64,000 nt of DNA from Providencia rettgeri. Lineage in GTDB: Bacteria; Pseudomonadota; Gammaproteobacteria; Enterobacterales; Enterobacteriaceae. Made by a program: the position numbers and the translations under genes. Below the pieces are notes generated by a model. That model was not told the DNA's origin. It saw nothing but the letters and a program-made list of their open reading frames with translations, and did not search any database. The DNA lies in contig NZ_CP096258.1 in NCBI RefSeq assembly GCF_023205015.1, positions 1,240,001-1,304,000 on the forward strand. The letters run 5' to 3'. This document shows positions 61,093-64,000 of this stretch, piece after piece (the stretch's first letter is position 1; each line of letters opens with the position of its first letter).

Positions 61093-62259
61093 ATGAATTT
61101 ACACGAGTACCAGGCAAAACAGTTGTTTGCACGTTATGGGATGCCTGCACCGACAGGTTATGCCTGTTCATCAGTCGCTGAAACCGTCGATGCTGCTAAA
61201 AAAATTGGCGACGGCCCATGGGTAATTAAATGCCAAGTTCACGCAGGTGGACGCGGTAAAGCTGGCGGCGTAAAAGTCACTAGTGATATCAATGAAGTTA
61301 AAGCGTTTGCAGAACACTGGTTAGGTAAAAACTTAGTCACTTATCAAACAGATGCAAATGGCCAACCGGTTAACCAAATTTTGGTTGAAACGGCAACTGA
61401 TATTGCGAAAGAACTCTATTTAGGTGCGGTTGTAGATCGTAGTACTCGTCGCGTTGTATTCATGGCATCTACCGAAGGTGGCGTGGAAATTGAGAAAGTC
61501 GCAGAAGAGACTCCAGAGTTAATTCACAAAGCGATTATCGACCCACTGACTGGCCCAATGCCTTTCCAAGGTCGTGAGTTAGCATTTAAATTAGGCTTAA
61601 CTGGCAAACAAGTTAGCCAATTCGCGAAAATTTTCATGGGTCTGGCTACATTATTCTTAGAACGCGATTTAGCATTAGCGGAAATCAACCCATTGGTTAT
61701 CAGTACTGCAGGTGATTTAGTTTGCTTAGATGGTAAATTAGGTATCGATAGCAACGCGTTATATCGTCAGCCAGAAATTCGTGAACTGCGTGATGAATCA
61801 CAAGAAGATGCACGTGAAGCACAAGCTGCTCAGTGGGAACTGAATTACGTAGCATTAGACGGTAATATCGGTTGTATGGTTAACGGTGCGGGCCTTGCTA
61901 TGGGTACTATGGACATCGTTAAACTACACGGTGGTGCACCGGCTAACTTCTTAGATGTTGGCGGCGGCGCAACAAAAGAGCGTGTAACTGAAGCATTTAA
62001 AATCATTCTTTCTGATGAAAACGTGAAAGCGGTTTTTGTTAACATCTTTGGTGGTATCGTTCGCTGCGACCTGATTGCAGACGGCATCATTGGTGCAGTT
62101 GAAGAAGTTGGCGTAAATGTACCAGTCGTTGTGCGTTTAGAAGGTAATAATGCAGAGTTAGGTGCTAAAAAACTGGCAGATAGCGGCTTGAACATTATCG
62201 CTGCAAACAGCCTGACAGATGCAGCTAAGAAAGCAGTAGCAGCAGCGGAGGCTAAATAA
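61093..62259 (+). CDS. sucC: Succinyl-CoA synthetase beta subunit
   Basis: A 388-residue ATP-grasp subunit. MNLHEYQAKQLFARYGMPAP at the N-terminus, VHAGGRGKAGGVK near residue 55 and GAGLAMGTMDIVKLHGG near 265 are family landmarks. Its stop overlaps the start of sucD by one base (TAATG). Confidence 0.98.
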   Translation: MNLHEYQAKQLFARYGMPAPTGYACSSVAETVDAAKKIGDGPWVIKCQVHAGGRGKAGGVKVTSDINEVKAFAEHWLGKNLVTYQTDANGQPVNQILVETATDIAKELYLGAVVDRSTRRVVFMASTEGGVEIEKVAEETPELIHKAIIDPLTGPMPFQGRELAFKLGLTGKQVSQFAKIFMGLATLFLERDLALAEINPLVISTAGDLVCLDGKLGIDSNALYRQPEIRELRDESQEDAREAQAAQWELNYVALDGNIGCMVNGAGLAMGTMDIVKLHGGAPANFLDVGGGATKERVTEAFKIILSDENVKAVFVNIFGGIVRCDLIADGIIGAVEEVGVNVPVVVRLEGNNAELGAKKLADSGLNIIAANSLTDAAKKAVAAAEAK

Positions 62260-63131
62260 TGTCTATTTTAATCGATAAAAACACTAAAGTAATTTGCCAA
62301 GGTTTCACTGGTGGTCAAGGTACATTCCATTCAGAACAAGCGATTGCTTATGGCACGCAAATGGTCGGTGGTGTAACACCAGGTAAAGGTGGCACTGTTC
62401 ACTTAGGTTTACCTGTATTTAACACCGTTCGTGAAGCCGTAGAAGCTACGGGCGCAACAGCCTCTGTTATTTATGTTCCAGCACCATTTTGTAAAGATTC
62501 TATCTTAGAAGCTATTGATGCTGGCATCAAACTGATCATCACTATTACTGAAGGTATTCCAACACTGGATATGCTGACAGTTAAAGTGAAATTAGACGAA
62601 GCAGGCGTTCGTATGATTGGTCCTAACTGCCCAGGTGTTATCACGCCGGGTGAATGTAAAATTGGTATCCAACCAGGCCATATCCATATGCCAGGTAAAG
62701 TCGGTATCGTTTCACGTTCAGGTACGTTGACTTATGAAGCTGTTAAACAAACAACAGATGCAGGCTTAGGTCAATCAACTTGCGTAGGTATCGGTGGTGA
62801 CCCAATTCCAGGTTCAAACTTCATTGATATTCTGAAGTTGTTCCAAGAGGATCCACAAACTGAAGCTATCGTGATGATCGGTGAAATCGGTGGTAACGCA
62901 GAAGAAGAAGCGGCTGATTATATTAAAAAGCATGTGACTAAGCCTGTTGTCGGTTATATTGCTGGTGTTACTGCACCAAAAGGCAAACGTATGGGCCACG
63001 CAGGTGCAATCATTGCAGGCGGTAAAGGGACTGCAGATGAGAAATTTGCTGCACTAGAAGCTGCTGGCGTGAAAACCGTTCGCAGCCTTGCAGACATCGG
63101 TGATGCAGTCAAATCACTGTTGAACAAATAA
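62259..63131 (+). CDS. sucD: Succinyl-CoA synthetase alpha subunit
   Basis: A 290-residue subunit. CoA-binding GFTGGQGTFHSEQA near residue 15, and the phospho-His in KGKRMGHAGAIIAGG near 246. Last gene of the sdh-suc transcript, followed by a terminator. Confidence 0.98.
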   Translation: MSILIDKNTKVICQGFTGGQGTFHSEQAIAYGTQMVGGVTPGKGGTVHLGLPVFNTVREAVEATGATASVIYVPAPFCKDSILEAIDAGIKLIITITEGIPTLDMLTVKVKLDEAGVRMIGPNCPGVITPGECKIGIQPGHIHMPGKVGIVSRSGTLTYEAVKQTTDAGLGQSTCVGIGGDPIPGSNFIDILKLFQEDPQTEAIVMIGEIGGNAEEEAADYIKKHVTKPVVGYIAGVTAPKGKRMGHAGAIIAGGKGTADEKFAALEAAGVKTVRSLADIGDAVKSLLNK

Positions 63132-63198
63132 GTAATTCGCTAGGTAACTAGCAAGAGTAAGAGACGAAAGCCCGTGCTCAGTGAGCGCGGGTTTTTTT
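63132..63198 (+). ncRNA. sdh-suc 3' UTR, candidate SdhX-like small RNA with terminator
   Basis: The 3' UTR of the sdh-suc transcript ends in a terminator (CCCGTGCTC-AGT-GAGCGCGGG at 63171-63191, then seven or more T). In E. coli and Salmonella the same position yields the Hfq-binding sRNA SdhX (RybD) by processing of the mRNA. The terminator is certain; the sRNA is inferred by position. Confidence 0.5.
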
Positions 63199-63974
63199 AT
63201 CTCTTTAAAAAATTATCCAAATAATTTTTATAGGGTTATGCGGTTTTTTGAAAAGTATGCCTATACTTAAAAATACGTTCTATAGGCTTATATGAAGGCA
63301 AATAGATTATAAAAAGGCAATTTAGGTAAGCATGGGCGATGTTAATCGCACTTTATGCAAAAAAGAGAGAAATTGCGGCATATCAATATTTAAAATATTG
63401 TCGGTTATTCAATTTGGCCAATATAACAGTTTTGTTGAGAAAAACGGCTATATTAATAAAATTCATAATAAGTTTAAAATAAGATACTATTACAAATTAA
63501 ATATTCTTTTTTCGAGTCGTTAATTCAATGATTATATTTTTTGTTAATCTTTAGAAAAATTAAGAACATTTATGTCATTATCAATAACAGCAATTTAACA
63601 AGTAAATAACCATTAATTGACTGACAGGTATAGCAATTAACAACAGGAAAAAAATTGACGCAAATCAATTCATTGCCTCTGGCTTTATTTGTTCAAATTG
63701 CTTAAATTGGTGCTCGATCAAATACTCGATTTTCTATTAAAGGGTATAATTATTGATGTAAATTCAGAATTCAAATCTGAATCACGTAAAAGAAGTTTAT
63801 TGTGTGTGAAGATAAGCGTACTATTATTATAGTAACGTTTGTTCTTTTAATTTTGTTAATTTTTTGTTGTTTTGAGGCATTTTTTGCTGGTAGTTAAGAG
63901 GCTTTCTAAGTATTTAAAACTGGAAGCTGGGTTGCCGCAAGTCGGTGTCTTCCTGCTAGGAGCAAGGAGTCAAG
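63199..63974 (+). promoter_or_regulatory. cydA upstream region
   Basis: 776 AT-rich bases without a supported gene. It contains an FNR-like box and many GTTAA(T/C) words, for example near 63520, 63545 and 63856, compatible with ArcA binding as at E. coli cydA. The transcript leader before cydA includes a GGAAG/CTTCC hairpin around 63922-63953. Confidence 0.55.
63655..63668. promoter_or_regulatory. FNR-like box upstream of cydA
   Basis: TTGAC-GCAA-ATCAA differs from the FNR consensus TTGAT-N4-ATCAA at one base. E. coli cydAB is controlled by FNR and ArcA. Confidence 0.6.
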
Positions 63975-64000
63975 ATGTTTGATATTGTCGAACTGTCACG
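63975..64000 (+). CDS. cydA: Start of cytochrome bd ubiquinol oxidase subunit I
   Basis: The first eight codons read MFDIVELS and run off the window. They match the CydA N-terminus (MLDIVELSR in E. coli). AAGGAG lies six bases before ATG, and the gene follows sucD as expected for this chromosome region. Confidence 0.9.

Noticed and set aside
63332..63523. 63-codon ORF in the cydA upstream region
   Set aside because: No SD, no family similarity and AT-rich low-quality composition; it lies in a regulatory stretch.
1..64000. CRISPR arrays, prophage or integron
   Set aside because: No regularly spaced repeats, integrase, attC-like sites or phage structural genes were seen, apart from the T6SS hcp/vgrG genes, which are spike and tube relatives.

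Overview
The window is a stretch of chromosome from a low-GC member of the Morganellaceae, most likely Providencia. The core gene order is close to the E. coli 15-17 minute region (lnt-corC-ybeY-ybeZ-miaB / ubiF / met-leu-gln tRNA cluster / nagC-nagA-nagB / nagE / glnS / kdpFABCDE / ybfA / ybgI / gltA / sdhCDAB-sucABCD / cydA). Protein similarity to E. coli is high in the housekeeping genes. The intergenic DNA is AT-rich and carries ERIC-like repeats of the Proteus/Providencia/Photorhabdus type. Genus assignment is inference from gene order and composition.

Layout. 1-10.3 kb: end of an unidentified gene, the minus-strand lnt-corC-ybeY-ybeZ-miaB cluster (lipoprotein acylation, ribosome and tRNA maturation), ubiF, a dctA dicarboxylate carrier, and six tRNA genes on the minus strand behind one strong promoter with a GC-rich discriminator. 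10.6-16.4 kb: GlcNAc regulon, nagBAC diverging from nagE, with two NagC-type operators exactly 94 bp apart and a CRP-like site between them. 16.4-22.6 kb: a decayed ORF, a Sel1/TPR-type secreted protein, a TauE/SafE permease, glnS, an ERIC-like repeat and a complete IS3-family element with 3-bp target duplication. 22.6-32.2 kb: kdpFABCDE (kdpF found by reading the leader), ybfA, ybgI.

32.2-48.9 kb is the accessory region: an auxiliary type VI secretion locus with hcp, vgrG, two DUF4123 adaptor genes, three PAAR genes, two related large putative effectors each followed by a signal-peptide-bearing putative immunity protein, and a series of broken pieces. The pieces are a 3' vgrG fragment, two orphan immunity C-termini, a decayed copy of a membrane-protein gene, and a short C-terminal coding scrap. 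No sheath, baseplate or membrane-complex genes are present, so it must use a T6SS encoded elsewhere. The second effector is interrupted by an amber codon at codon 41. An 847-bp ungapped duplication (vgrG 3' end plus DUF4123 5' part) gives a clear route by which cassettes were stacked by homologous recombination. A LemA/TPM-domain gene pair sits inside the array.

49-64 kb: an MFS pump with a divergent AraC-type regulator, then the TCA-cycle block gltA / sdhCDAB-sucABCD with CRP and promoter signals upstream of sdhC, several strong hairpins in the intergenic leaders, a terminal 3' UTR resembling the SdhX small-RNA locus, and the first codons of cydA with an FNR-like box in its long upstream region.
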